From assembly GCF_037975245.1 (NCBI RefSeq), contig NC_092565.1, positions 18,145,999 to 18,209,998 of the forward strand: DNA of 64,000 bases. Direction: 5' to 3'. This DNA is from Apostichopus japonicus. Taxonomy: Eukaryota > Echinodermata > Holothuroidea > Aspidochirotida > Stichopodidae. Below, in pieces: positions 22,911 to 35,503 of this stretch (positions are counted from its first letter, which is position 1; each line of letters starts with the position of its first letter). The notes under the pieces are model-generated. The model was given only the letters and a program-made list of their open reading frames with translations, ran no database searches and was not told where the DNA came from. Both the position numbers and the translations under genes were made by a program.

Positions 22911-24055
22911 TACAGTAGTACATAAACGTTTCAAAATATTTTTGAGCACAAACATTAATATCTAAATATGGCCATAATTTATACTTTACAAGTGCCTTAG
23001 AATGTACCATTAAACGTCTAAAGTTCGTATTTTCTTATCTAAACTACATAAGATTAAGCTTCAACAACCCCAGAGCCCTAACCCTCTAACCATATAACCC
23101 TTAAGTTGGTTCCGAGTCTGGCCCTTTCTTAAATGTAGCTGCCCTACCTTAATCAGTCAGTGGAATTTATCATTTCTTCTCGACATCCATTCCTACTTCC
23201 AACCCCCCCCCCTTCCCCTCACCCCACCCCCTAGAATATTAAACCCCCACCCGACCCCAGGAATATTGGAACCCCCACCACTCCCACTTCACCCGAACAA
23301 CTTTGAAACCAATCATGTAATGAAAATTAATTGTCACGGAAGATTAAATGTCAATTCAAAGTCAATGATGTATATTTGGAAATAGCTTGACCAATACTGA
23401 TGTTCTTGATGTTCTGATGTTGTTAGCTCTAATATCCATTAGCCGGTTAATCCATGAATAAGGTTCAGAAATAGTACATAAGGTATATCATTTAATAATT
23501 ACAGATAATTACAGGATTATTCTACATCTAAAAGCCGATCACATAAACATATTTTCAGTAGTAATAGGTACAAAATATAAAAGAGATGTAAAACAATTTA
23601 CCACCATTGTCTTAGGGATACTTCTGATTAATCACAATCAGCTAATATAATCTTATTCGATTCGGACTATACCATACTTTTAGTACTCCGGTGACATATA
23701 CGACTAAAACGTTGCATGGACAAGTCTACGCATGGCAATATTATATGTTTGTTTATATATTTATTTTGCATTATATATCAGTTTTGCCAATGCCAAAGGT
23801 ATTGAAGATGCTGATGTGTTTATTAATGGGCTTCGCTGCTTAAAGACAATTGATGTATATTTGTTGATATTTTGTACATTTTATATTTGTTTATATCTTT
23901 GTGACACAGATTTCTTTCCGTCAAGTGGCACTGCGACATCACGCATTTAAAACATTGGCAGCCTCCTGACACTGATATTCACAAAAGGACCATAAGATTT
24001 TCTCTATTCAAAGGTAGCAGTGACGGTAACGCCATTAGTCAATACTTTAACTTAC
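22911..24055. other. Non-coding, inferred SRCR gene intron
   Basis: AT-rich sequence with a C-rich block (23205-23300). No supported exon; the plus-strand ORF at 23732-23950 has no splice or family support. Confidence 0.55.
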
Positions 24056-24376
24056 GTTTACTCGTTTCACATATTACTCCAGCGAATTTCCCCTGATCAC
24101 AGCTTACTTCTGAGAAGGGACAACAACCTATTGATCTTTCTCTTCCATTGCACTGCAAGCCTCCTCGATGGAACGGTTCGTTCTTGATTTCACCAAATGG
24201 AAATGAAGTGTGAGTAAAAGAAACTGCGGTGCCATATCCCAGTTCACCACACACTACGTTTGCATCATCTAGGTCCCATAAATTACCGCAGATATTACCC
24301 CAAACTCCGGTAAGGAATATTTGTACACGTCCTGAAAACATGTCCGATCCGTCTATTAGCCGTAGTTGACCTTCAT
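24056..24376 (-). CDS. SRCR domain exon, type D (membrane-proximal)
   Basis: An intact 321-bp SRCR exon, phase 1 at both ends, with a TTTAG acceptor and a perfect GTAAGT donor. It starts DEGQLRLIDG, then GRVQIF, VWGNICGNLWD, NVVCGELGYG, the GGLQCNGRE core, a doubled cysteine (GCCPF) and FAGVICE. It has seven cysteines and is far more divergent than type C; the usual WGTVCDD is WGNICGN. It is the last SRCR before the transmembrane exon at 18.1-18.3 kb and is likely the membrane-proximal domain. Its counterpart for array 1 would lie left of the window. Confidence 0.85.
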
Positions 24377-24489
24377 CTAAATACGAAATTAATTGATGAT
24401 CACATGACAGACTTTTCATACATGCTCGAAAATGCTTAAGAAAACTATTAGAGCAATACTCGGAAAGAGCGATATTACTACATTCATGG

Positions 24490-26174
24490 CATCTGACATT
24501 AATAGATATTAATGCATATCAAAATCTGATCAAGCGTTGCCTAATTTCATCATTAAGATAACTTAAGCCGATTTCTACAGGCCACAGTTCGTTAATTCAA
24601 TAGTGGGAGTGGTGCCTATTTTAGTGTATATTGTACAATGTAATACAAGCAAGTTTGTTTTAATTGAGATCGACTGCAGTGCAATTGACGTAAACGATGT
24701 CGAAGATGATGTTGCTTTAGATTACCCTCGAAATAATTCACAACTATAAAACGTTTTGAGATTCGGTATATGATTCAGGACATCTTTCAAAATGTACGGC
24801 ATCTTCAAAATGTACGCAGTTGCCACGTCCTTGATGGTTGCAATCCACAAGATACGTTTCGTTTCCATTGCAGTTCACGTCTTCGAGATGAATATTACCA
24901 ATACCCTTTCCGAAGACAGCATCACCAGTAGCATTCAAAGCGCCATCGAAACCAAGCTCACAGCAAACCACCAGTGCATCGAGAATATCCCAGCCCTCGT
25001 CACACACTGTACCCCAACACGTCCTGAAGAATTATTTGTCCTATTCAGAAGTCTCGTAGAACCTTCGTCTAATTGAAGATAATTTTGCAAGCTTTAAACG
25101 TCAAATTCATCCATGGTTACATACAGAAATTAACAAAACACTATTTCCATATAATTAACACGTTGCAGTCTGCAAATGTAGGTAGAGTTAGTACCGTAGT
25201 TGAATCGAATGGAGCAGGGTATATTAAAGGGTGTGAAAACTCACGCAAAAAGAAAGTCTAATACCGGTAATCTGACCTAGTTTAGAATGAGGTGTAACAG
25301 AAGTGTTAGACACCACCATCGATCCCAGAAAATACACACACAGCTTGCTACCGTCGGTAATTAAACACTAGTGTACAGTCAGTACATACAGCTGCGGTCA
25401 ATACCCATAGCACAGTGTATAAACGATACAGCCATGGACATCTCAGGTCTAGCTAAAGATAACAAGGTATCACGTTTCATTACTGTCTTCATTTTGTAGC
25501 GACACGAACAAAACATCACTTGCAAGCAATTAACGGCAAGTTAACTTTTTCAGATGGCCGCACGCGGTTTGGGCGAGTCTTCAATGCCTTTAACTAGACT
25601 CCCGTTGGACTCCAATTGGCCAATGAAGCAGCTACAATGGCAGACAAAATAATTTTTTGTGATATCAAAATTGAATGTGGATCCAACCTGTTTACCATAA
25701 ACTTTATGATATCTGAGATCTATACGGGTGATATTAAACGGTTTCATACATCGTTTGCTTAACAACAAATGAAGAAAGGATATTCAATTCGACAAGTCGC
25801 TAACAAATTACTAAGCAATTACTTCGTATTTGTTTAAATTCACAATAAGATGTGTTATTGTCGTATGTTGTTTCTTAATTCCTAAAGTTTGTTAGCCTTT
25901 GTTGGTATTACTAGCATTTTATTGAAGTACGGCCGTTATTGTCATTATTTAGTGGTGTTTACTGTAGCATTCCATTCTTGTACATTATCCAATTTAGTTG
26001 TATAGTAAACTAACTATATGTTTGATGTATCTGCATGTTATTTTTAAATAAAACAAGGTGTGTAGCTGTTCGTTATCTTTTCATTCTGAAACTCTACATC
26101 ATCCAAGTATATGAAAAATTGTTTATATTAAAAAAGGCCAAAATAAACGCTGCTGAGAGCCCGTTGAACTTACC
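24490..26174. repeat. Segmental duplicate, copy 2
   Basis: Paralogue of 1-1440. The same blocks appear in order: ATCTGACATTAATAGATATT, an SRCR type A exon (damaged), TGGACTCCAATTGGCCAATG, AATAAGATGTGTTATTGTCG, and the approach to a type B exon. It carries about 350 bp of extra intron at 25230-25590. Confidence 0.85.
24782..25068 (-). pseudogene. Damaged SRCR type A exon
   Basis: This is the paralogue of 303-617. The acceptor (ATTAG) and the core (DILDALVVCCELGF, NGNETYLVDC) survive. A 22-bp deletion after GTACCCCA removes the segment around WGTV and shifts the frame. At the 3' end the last cysteine and the donor have been replaced by a short duplication of TCTTCAAAATGTACG. The exon cannot encode a complete SRCR domain. 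Confidence 0.85.
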
Positions 26175-26296
26175 GTAGGAGCTACATCTTACACCAGCGA
26201 CCATAGAGTGGGAACAGATGTAATCAGTCATGTAAGCACAATCAAGTAGAGAGCTCTCAAAGCCACAGCATTCGACATTATCTAAGTGTACAACAC

Positions 26297-28697
26297 CAGG
26301 GGCGGATCCAGGGGGGGCCGACCCGGCCCAGCCCCCCCCCCCCTTTTTGGAAATCAGTTGCGTTTTTTTATGTGGGAGTACTTTAAATTCCTAATAGGCA
26401 TAACTTGGTGAAAGAAAAGCCTAATATATATCCAGCTGTTCTTCCCTGAAACGCGATCGTTTTTATTCCAAATTTGAAACTAAGGCAATTACCAGGCCTA
26501 CGCGACATCACGTATTAATTAGATACGGCTCAGTACTATAGTGCTGACTATTACTGTCAGGGAAAATCAATGCACAGTTAGCAAGTATATCATAATTATC
26601 TGAATGAAACGGGGTGTAGGCGGTTTTACACTATCTAACGCAACGTAGTCGCCAAGAACCTGAAGTATTTTTAAGGGAGGGCCCAAGGAACATGAACTTA
26701 TAGCATGCTCCTCGTGGTGAAGCATAATTGCACCTATTAGGTGAACTGAGTGTACTGTTAATAGTAGGAGAGACTAGTGTAGGTTCTTATGACCAACTAG
26801 ACCGGTTTCTGCTCTCAAACTTTATAGGAGCTTCATCAGTAGTAGCCTTTGAATATTTTATATTCGGCCTGGGCGTCTCGTTCTCAAAATGCATCTACTT
26901 TCTGTGCACGAGTTTTTATGGGCTCATAATGCAGCTATAAGAGCATCTAAAAGAGCTTCGTGTGAACCTTGAGAGTCAGCTGATTCTTCGTTAGTATGAA
27001 ACCTTGAGTTAACAAGTAAACCTTTGAGATTTTGGTTTTATTTTTTGATTTATTATATTATATATAATAATTTGGTCGCTGTCGGCAAATTTTGGGTCTG
27101 TCGGCAAAAGGAGAAAAGGTGAAGAGAGCGGAAGGGGAAGAAAGAAGGAAAGCTGAATAGAGAAAAGGAGAACGGGAGCTTCTTTATCGGTTATTTCGAT
27201 TTTCCAGTTCTTCATCTGATAAACTCATTCACCAATCCAATCACCCGACGCCTGCAAGTTAAAAACCTCTCGGCAAATAACTGATCATGTCACGGCCGTC
27301 AGTATAGCTACTGTAGCCAGGCTCAGCTAGACGAGTGCCAGAATCGCCGGCAACTCAGTGAAAGAAATGGAATTAAAGGCTTCCGTATAGGCCGTAGCCC
27401 ATGAGTCGTGCTATCGTGTGACAACGTGTTGTTATTATCCTCTGTTTAGAATGACGTCATCGCAGATGTCATTCGTTCTCCGTGGAAAACTTAAGGACAC
27501 GGCTCACGAATTGTACACAATTTTTAACGTTTCTCGCTTGTATATCAATGAATGTTGTTATTTCTCATTACCGGAAAGTTTTCTGAACATTTTCATCACG
27601 AAGTTTCACTATTTCAACGATCGGTGAAAGAGAAAACACAGTTCGATAATTGGTCCCAATTAATTCTTCTTCTGCCGACTGCCATAAAAATAATATCGAG
27701 ATGGAAATTCTACGGTGCCAAATTTGACTTAAAATATGCACCAGATTGCATCTAAGGACGTTTCAAAACTAAAAATTTTCCAAAACTTAGACCCCTCCCC
27801 CATTTCAGTCACCACTTCCAGATCCGTCGGCAAATCTAATTTGACTTAAAATATACACCAGATTGCATCTAAGGACGTTTCAAAACTAAAAATTTTCCAA
27901 AGGGGAGGGGAAAGCCCCTCCCCTTAGACCCCTCCCCCATTTCAGTCACCACTTCCAGATCCGTCGGCAAATCAAATTTGACTTACAATATGCACCAGAT
28001 TGCATCTAAGGACGTTTCAAAACTAAAAATTTTCCAAAGGGGAGGGGACACCCCTCCCCTTAGACCCCTCCCCCATTTCAGTCACCACTTCCAGATCCGT
28101 CGGCAAATCAAATTCTCCACACCCCCCCCCAACAAAAAAACCTTCGCTACGCCCCTGAATAGGAAGCAAGAAATAATCCACAAATTCCGATATATTTTCG
28201 GTCGGTGATCCGTTTCCGCTTATTATCAGGCCCTCCCTTGAAAATACTTCAGGTTCTTGGCGACTACGTTGCGTTAGATAGTGTAAAACCGCCTACACCC
28301 CCATTTCATTAATAAGTATATCATAATTATCTCATTGAACATATCTTGTTTTATGTTTTTTCTTGGGGTGAATCTGGCGTCATAATTTTCGCGCAAAAGA
28401 AAAAACGAATCGACGCAATAATAGTGTATCCATTGTACATGCACTGTTGAGCGTTCTTAAATATGTGTCTATCGAGCACAAATATGTGCACAAAAAAGCG
28501 TGTCTGCAACGTTTCTGGTTTTTCTAGTTTTTGGCGAAATGTTTCACCATTTTGCATCTAAGCACTCACAATTAACCAAAAATTTCCAAGGGGGAGGGGG
28601 CCCCTCCCCCTAGACCCCTCCCCCAGGACGCAGATCACTAAAGTGCTACCATCGGGATGTCGGCCCCCCCTTTCTCAAAATCCTGGATCCGCCCCTG
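26297..28697. mobile_element. hAT-like element inserted in SRCR exon, 5-bp TSD
   Basis: The ends are perfect 16-bp inverted repeats, CAGGGGCGGATCCAGG and its complement, flanked by AACAC on both sides (26292-26296, 28698-28702). The intact paralogue at 1435-1755 shows the unoccupied site. Inside, 26611-26683 and 28229-28301 form a near-perfect 73-bp inverted pair enclosing about 1.5 kb, so at least one further element is nested. No transposase ORF is visible. Confidence 0.9.
27736..28130. repeat. Three tandem copies inside the element
   Basis: Units of about 110-145 bp share CACCAGATTGCATCTAAGGA, CAAAACTAAAAATTTTCC, TAGACCCCTCCCCCATTTC and CACTTCCAGATCCGTCGGC. A partial fourth copy lies at 28553-28625. 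Copy 1 lacks the GGGGAGGGG stretch present in copies 2 and 3. Confidence 0.8.
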
Positions 28698-29109
28698 AAC
28701 ACCATTTCCTTTGGCGAAGAAACCCAAATTAAGTAAATCAAGAGCCCCTTCAAATCCGACAAACTACTTCAGCATCACTAATGTCCCACAGATCGTCACA
28801 AACTGTGCCTCATTCACCATTAAAGAAAATCTTAACTCTTCCAGCTGTAGCATTGCCGTCTTCAAGACGAAGTTGTCCTTCAAAATACAAATCTAAAGGA
28901 ATAGTCACAAATCACATTTAGTTGACCAAACATGAAGAGTTAAGCCCAAACTGTAAGAGTCTTTCTAGTTATAGTATTAGTAATAATAAAATAGCAATAC
29001 GTACTTGCACTCAACATTTTATGACAACTACTGTTAATGTATTACAAGGATATTTTTATCATGAAATCAACAACTGATAGCATCAATTCTTTACATCTAT
29101 TTCACTAAC

Positions 29110-29417
<308 letters not shown>

Positions 29418-29512
29418 CGAAAGGAATAGTCACAAAAAACATTTAGTTGACCAAACATGAAAGGTACACCCAAACTGTAAGAGCCTTTTTAACATTAAAG
29501 TTATAGTATTAA

Positions 29513-31026
29513 TGTAACGCCGGGGGAAAGGATGTTAGGTGGTGACATTTCTGGGGGGTGGGGTGATGGGAGCTCTGGGTCTCTGCCGATGACGACAAGA
29601 ATGGAATAGACGAATGGATGGTTTTTGTACTAGTCCATGTGTATTGAATCTACTAGCGTGCTATCTGACACCGACTAGCGAGCTCTACGTAAAAAGGATA
29701 GGAAAACGATGTCTCATAAGTAAAAGCCATTTACAAATAGATAAAGGGAAAATCTTAACATTACAAGAATAAGGAAACAACAATTTTTGGCAAACAATTA
29801 AGTAAGACACTTTAATAAATGAAAACTAAAGGACAGTTACACTGCAATGAGAATGCTCCTATTAAAGTTAATTAGGTATCTAGAGTACTCCTTTAATACT
29901 TAAATACAGGGACGGCTCCTTTAATTACGTGTGGTCATGTGACCATGTACAGAGTGAACATTACCTAAGTTTACAATTCCGATTAGGAATTGACTAGTAA
30001 CGAAATTATGGCAAAGCAAATACAAATGCCTGTTATTCCCCTTACAACGATTTGTTGTCGGTTATTCACCTTATAACCATTTATCCTCAACTTGTAACCT
30101 ATCAAAATGGCTCCAAAACAACGTTTGCATATTAGCTAACTTTCCAAAGTTATAATTAAAAAGGTGTGCATATTTCCCAGTACAAGAAATTAATCTCTAT
30201 TGAAAACCTAAAAAAAGTATCCAACATTTAGTTAAAACAACCTCTCAGTACACATTAATAACATGTCAATAAAAACAACTCGGCCTCAAGTTAAGACTAT
30301 TACATCTAACGACTCATGGGCGCGGCTATCTTAAATACAAGTACTTCACTAAATCAGGGCGCTATGCGAAAATATAAGTTTACTATGACGTAAGGTCCCC
30401 TGTTAAGGCTACAATACAATATGTTCATGTGACGTACGTAAATAACGATCTTAGGAACCACTGATATCATTAAGTATGGAGATATAAAATTATGATGAAG
30501 GTTGATTAAAGGTTCTGGAAAAGCACTTATACTATTATTGACGAAATTTTAACTCAGCATTTTACAGAAATATTGGATTGAAAAGTTACGAAGTATGCTG
30601 AAAAGTTAAGCCTAGTCTAAACTACTCAGGCAGTAGCCTACCATTGTAATAGTGTTTACAGTACAAATAGGGCCAACCGTGACTCTGAACTTGATCGAGA
30701 GTAACAAAATCTAACTGATATATTATGAATTACAGAACCCTTGTTTGCTTAAGAGATATAAAAAGAAGAGAAATTATATAATTACCTCATAGAGCTATTA
30801 AAAAAACAACTTCAAATGCTGCAAAAGCAGACAAAAACGTAGCTAAAAGTTGAAGGTATTGAAGGTGTTGTTATAACTAGTAAAAGTAACGTAGTGTCTT
30901 AGAACAATGGATTTCAAGGCTACCCTACGCCCTGAAAGGTCTCCCAATCTGAACGGAAGGGTTTGACCAGTTCCGGTGTTCAAATTCTAAGGCAGGCCAG
31001 CTATGCCAAAAGGGCATGGCTCTACA
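29513..31026 (-). repeat. LTR copy A (3' LTR in element orientation)
   Basis: 1514 bp with ends TGTAACGCCGGGG and GGCTCTACA. From 29667 on it matches 35504-36900 almost base for base. The first 154 bp (29513-29666) have no counterpart in copy B. It is directly followed by the polypurine tract complement at 31027-31040. The weak ORFs inside are not genes. Confidence 0.8.
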
Positions 31027-31603
31027 TCCTCCCCTGCTCAAATTAGGTTTGTCCTCAAAGCAGAGACTATTACAAGTAAAGAAAAGTGAACATAGCTACC
31101 TGAAAGGAAAATTATTTAACCTACATACACAGTATGAAATAATATGAAGTAGAGAAAATAAAGAAAGAAAATATAAACAAACTTCGACATTAATAGGCCA
31201 TGGGCCATGGCCCATTTAGATGCATTTTGGTTCATAGGGTCAGTGGTGAAAGTAAATTCCTCTGAAATAGTTAGTATAAATATGTACTGAATCAAGATTG
31301 ACTTGTTCTTTTTAGTTCTAGTGGCACAAACAGTCAGAGTTTAAGAAAAACTATAAAAAATAAAAAAAAATTACCCACTGCTCTTGAAATAGCTTATCTA
31401 ATTGGTCCGTATTTCCAGGTCAAACCTTAATTGACCAATCACAGCTGCTGATCTGTGGTCTAGTTACACCATGGTTACACACACTGCACAAACATATGGC
31501 TGCTCCCACACTCACATGCTGTATGCATGTGTGTGCACGGACAAACACGAATATTTCATCCTTTTCTGACAGCTCTTTTGCCAAATTCAAGGATTGTGTT
31601 TAA

Positions 31604-31817
31604 AGGTGGAGTGTGTTACCAGGTATTTATGGTGCATTAGCTAGAGATGTCACTTCAAAATACTGTATAGAGAGCTCAAAATCTTTAGCTGATTTACAGG
31701 ATCATGAGCATGGTGAGTCGTGCATTGGCTATCATCGTGAGTGCTACCAGAGATTCACAGATGTGAATAAACTCAACAAGACTGAAGAAAGGCTTGCTAA
31801 AAATCCGCCCAAAGATG
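31604..31817 (+). CDS. Exon 1 of YHxxC-type zinc-binding-like gene
   Basis: The plus-strand frame runs from RWSVLPGIYGAL to an AAAGATG/GTAAGC donor in phase 1. It contains HEHGESCIGYHRECYQRFTD, a Cys-Tyr-His-Cys arrangement followed by a lysine-rich segment. Many uncharacterised, multicopy proteins of cnidarians and echinoderms share such YHxxCYxxFT motifs; no function is established. The frame continues upstream through SFAKFKDCV but a TAA at 31601-31603 interrupts it, and no convincing start codon follows, so the copy may be dead or use an unseen upstream exon. Confidence 0.55.
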
Positions 31818-32194
31818 GTAAGCAAACATTTAAATAATGTTATGAGTATAAACCCAATTTCCAACTGAAATTAGAAATGTCAATCTAACATTTTGTGGAA
31901 TGTGGTTGTGCTTTTATTTAAGTTTTTACATTCGTTCTTGACGGTTTGTTATTGTTTTGTAGCCTCGTCCTGCTGTCATTTTGCTGTGCAAAATGCATCA
32001 ACCTGATGTAATCGTGAATTTATTTGGGTTAGGACTAGAAACCGTTAGATGTACAAACAACGGGGATACATTTACAATCAAAATCTCTATTTAGTGTGTG
32101 TTAAGTTAGATTTTGCATGTGTTTAACAAATAGAAGTACCTGTCATGGGGGGAGGGGGGAGTTTGATATTTTACTTTTAGACTTTCTACAGTAG

Positions 32195-32590
32195 TTGCTC
32201 CATGATTTTATAAAATAAGACGAGGGCCCCAAACCAACGCCCAAATTTTTATTTGTACAAATACTTGTTAATTTTTTATATGGGCGGAGGGTGAAATTTG
32301 ATTATCGATCAATGATTTGATAAAATGAGACGAGGGCCCCAAACCCACGCCCAATTTTTTATTTACTTGGTTGATTTTTTTATATGGGTGGAGGTCGATA
32401 TTTCATAATTGCTCAATGATTTGATAAAATGGGACAAGGGCCCCAAACCCACGCCCAATTTTTCATTTGTACAAATACTTGGTTGATTTTTTTTATATGG
32501 GTGGAGGTCGATATTTCATTATTGCTCAATGATTTGATAAAATGAGACAAGGGCCCCAAACTCATGCCCAATATTTCATTTGTAAAAAAG
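32195..32590. repeat. About 118-bp tandem repeat in the intron
   Basis: Four copies share TGATTTGATAAAATGAGACGAGG, GCCCCAAACCCACGCCCAA, TTTTATTTGTACAAATACTTG and TATATGGGTGGAGGTC. The first and last are the most divergent. They lie between the two exons of the zinc-binding-like gene. Confidence 0.85.
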
Positions 32591-32747
32591 AAGTTATTGA
32601 TTATAACAAGTTTAGATAAACTGGACTAGGTTTGTCAATTCAAGTTGTAAAACGGTGTGGGTTAATGAATTCAGAGCAAATTTTTTAAACCTTTTTTATT
32701 TTAAAGTTGTATTTAATTTTTATCTTTCCCTTGTTTGAATGTTACAG

Positions 32748-33340
32748 ATAATTCCACTGATGATGACAACGACGATGTTGAACCTGTCTGTAAGAAGCGA
32801 ACACTAAGATCAAACGTAGCTGGACCATCTTCCTCAGGCAGACCACACATACTTCGAGTGTCGTGCATCATTTGTCACGCTGATCACTGGATAAGGGACA
32901 AGGTGACCTGTAAGAGACGAAGAGAGCCCCTGACTCGTTACGGGACAATAGATGCTGGGAAACTCAGAAAGGCTGCTGAGCTGACATGTAACGAATCCCT
33001 TCTTCTGCAAATGCGTGCCAGAGACCTTGTTGCTTCCGAGGCAAGATACCATCCGAGTTGTTTTCGCAACGCAACCAGATTTCTCACTCGGAAGTTGCCC
33101 AAAGAAACAACAGATATTCTATATGCAGAGTCTTATGAAAAGTTTTGCCACAATGTCATTGATGAACAGATTCTTAAACAACAGGGTGCGATCAGGATGA
33201 CAAAACCCATAGCCCAGTTCATCAAAACGGTTAAAGAAGTTCAAGGGATTGATGCCTCAAGTTACAGATCCTACAACTTAAAAAAGCGTCTCCAAGGCTC
33301 CTATCCACAACTTCAGTTTTTGCGACCAACGTACATGTAG
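32748..33340 (+). CDS. Exon 2 of YHxxC-type zinc-binding-like gene
   Basis: It starts after a GTTACAG acceptor and joins exon 1 in phase 1 (G plus AT gives Asp). It encodes about 197 residues: an acidic stretch (DDDNDDVE), a basic patch (KKRTLRS), CIICHADHW with a further cysteine (VTC), then LVASEARYHPSCFRNATRF and a C-terminal segment ending PTYM. The paired CxxC and YHxxC elements look like zinc ligands and repeat the exon 1 motif. An AATAAA at about 34404 may serve the 3' end. The gene lies antisense to the LTRs that flank it, which suggests it was trapped in, or carried by, the element. Confidence 0.65.
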
Positions 33341-35350
33341 GAATGTGCGAACTAAATATAGTGCATCATTAGTTACATGTTAAAATAATGTGTAAGAAAA
33401 TAGAGGGATCTGTAGGACTTGTATACATGAAGAAAACAAATTCAGTAGTGTCAAGAGTTGGGGCTATGCATTTAGTTTGAAGAAAAAAAATCAAATTGTA
33501 CTTTGTTGTAACTTTCAGTATCAGTTGGAAAAGGTGTAGGACTATAATGTGATTCGAAATGGTCCGATGAAGTAATATCTCACATTATTGTTTATTCAAT
33601 TTGATGCAAATTTCCACACAAATTGTTGTTTTATTTCATGTTAGTTTAATCGTGGCTGACACCAGTCTCCAGAACACCATTTCAGTATGGAATCTAATAT
33701 GCAATAATCAAGGACATAGTCAGTGCACCACACCCTATTGAATATTGACTATGCGATCACTCAACACCCCCCCCCCCCCCCGCAAAAGAAAAACGAGGCT
33801 CGATTTTTGTGGGTGGGTCCTGTGTGTACAGTCGTTTAACTTGTTGTTGACGAGTAATTGCCACCCATTCACCATGGATATTCATAAGAGTACAACTTAC
33901 TGATACTATCTATAGTGTATGTTCTTGATTATAATGCGATCAAGTTCTGAAAATCTAAACCTTTCAGACTTGATGTGAATGTGTGAATGACAAACGTTGC
34001 ATTTATCTTAGTGTCCACAATACAATGGTAGACAAAATGCCACTTTCATATGTGAGTATCTGATTCTGCTCATCTTAATATGATGTTTGGAGCTGTTTGT
34101 TTGATCAAAACAATGCACATGTACATGTTTGTACAGGGAATGTATCTGCGAAATAGATCATTTTTTAGTTGCCAGTGCGAGTCAGGACCATCAATTTAAA
34201 GCCAAGTTTCTTTTCAGAACCACATGAATAGAAAGTTTCATGTGCAATGTTATGACCAACTTTGTGTGTTAATGCATATTACAAATGAGATTTAAAGTTT
34301 TTTTGTGAAGGTAGTTAGGTGAAGCGCTGCTTGTAACAAAACATTGTACATGTAGTCTGTTGTGAACTTTGGTGTTCTGAACATGTTGAAAAGATTTGCA
34401 GTTAATAAATATAAAGAAGAACATATCTGAGTTTGTCACTTTTTTAGGGCTGTTTAGACATACTTTGTTTGTTAAGAAATTTTATCGGAATCTCCAGTTT
34501 GATTATCATTAATATTAAATAGTGTGCTAGAAATAGTGTATTTCAACAATTTAACAATGATCAAACTGGCCTATCCCCACCACAAATAAACACCAAGTAC
34601 AGTTGAAAAATATAATTCCAATAGCCATATGCCTATACAAACTTTTAGAAATGTTGTGCCATACATATTCTTTACAATTATAAAGGTTTCCACATCAAAA
34701 TGTGAATTTGGGGGGGGGGGGGGGGGGTGGGGGTAAACTGTTTCTATCTGGAGACAGACTAATTATTTTTGGTCAAGTGAGGGCGCTGTTTTTCTTATGT
34801 TTTTCTTTATGTTGGAAAATGTGACATTTTATCCGTGATTTACATATTATAGTGCCACTTGTGAGCAAAAGAACAATTTGATTCTTTATTAAGCACATAT
34901 TATCTATAACTCAGACTATATTTCATGTAATACCACTCCGGACGTAACAAGAATCATTTTCTGGAAGGATTTCAGAGCCACGGTCCATGGCCTATAAGAA
35001 CACATACAGTACAACCCTGTAGACTACCATACATAGTTTACCAACACAAACTAAACTGTTTTCTGCTACACCACCTGCATAAGTCATTAGAAAGTGTAAC
35101 TATCTACTGAATTTAGAGCACATGCATTCAAGATGAATTCGTTTAAGTAAAAAAGGAAAATGCATATTATTATTCCACCTATTAAAATATAGCGTGACAA
35201 AATCTGTAAAGCCACTCTGCATGACAATGAAAATTAAGACATCTGAAAAACCAATATTTGACACCTATAAATACAAAGTCTAGTTCAGAAGCTGAAGTTT
35301 ACTCGAAAAGAAATTTAGTTGGTCTAGCAAAACCCTATTTTGCTCCTTCA
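33341..35350. other. Downstream region of the plus-strand gene
   Basis: Probably 3' UTR to about 34430, then unique AT-rich sequence with a long G run at 34711-34727. No further gene is supported. Confidence 0.5.
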
Positions 35351-35353
35351 ACT

Positions 35354-35499
35354 GTTGGGGTCCAGTTGGTCCTTGACGTCCACTACGGAGCACCAATGGG
35401 TCATGCGTGGCCACGAGAACCCTGGGGTCCAGCTGGGCCTTGGTATCCCTTGTTTCCAATTGATCCTGAAGGTCCAGCATCACCATCAATACCAGCTAC
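35354..35499 (-). pseudogene. Fragment of a fibrillar-type collagen helix
   Basis: The minus strand encodes about ten consecutive Gly-X-Y triplets (GIDGDAGPSGSIGNKGYQ, then GPAGPQGSRGHA). A GGA glycine codon has become TGA, followed by PIGAP, and after a frameshift by GRQGPTGPQ. The collagen repeat is unmistakable but the reading frame is broken by one stop and one shift. It sits immediately inside LTR copy B and in the same orientation, with no neighbouring collagen exons, so it looks like a captured host exon or cDNA piece. Confidence 0.75.
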
Positions 35500-35503
35500 G
35501 CCA

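Larger units (their letters stand above)
26174..28892 (-). pseudogene. SRCR type B exon split by a transposon
   Basis: The two exon halves (26174-26296 and 28703-28892) are the paralogue of 1435-1755. The donor GTAAGT and a TTTAG acceptor remain. A 2401-bp element (26297-28697) with 5-bp duplication AACAC sits within the domain. Independently, eight bases (GTTGACGA) are missing where the intact paralogue encodes the CRQL motif, which shifts the frame. The exon is therefore broken twice. Confidence 0.9.
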
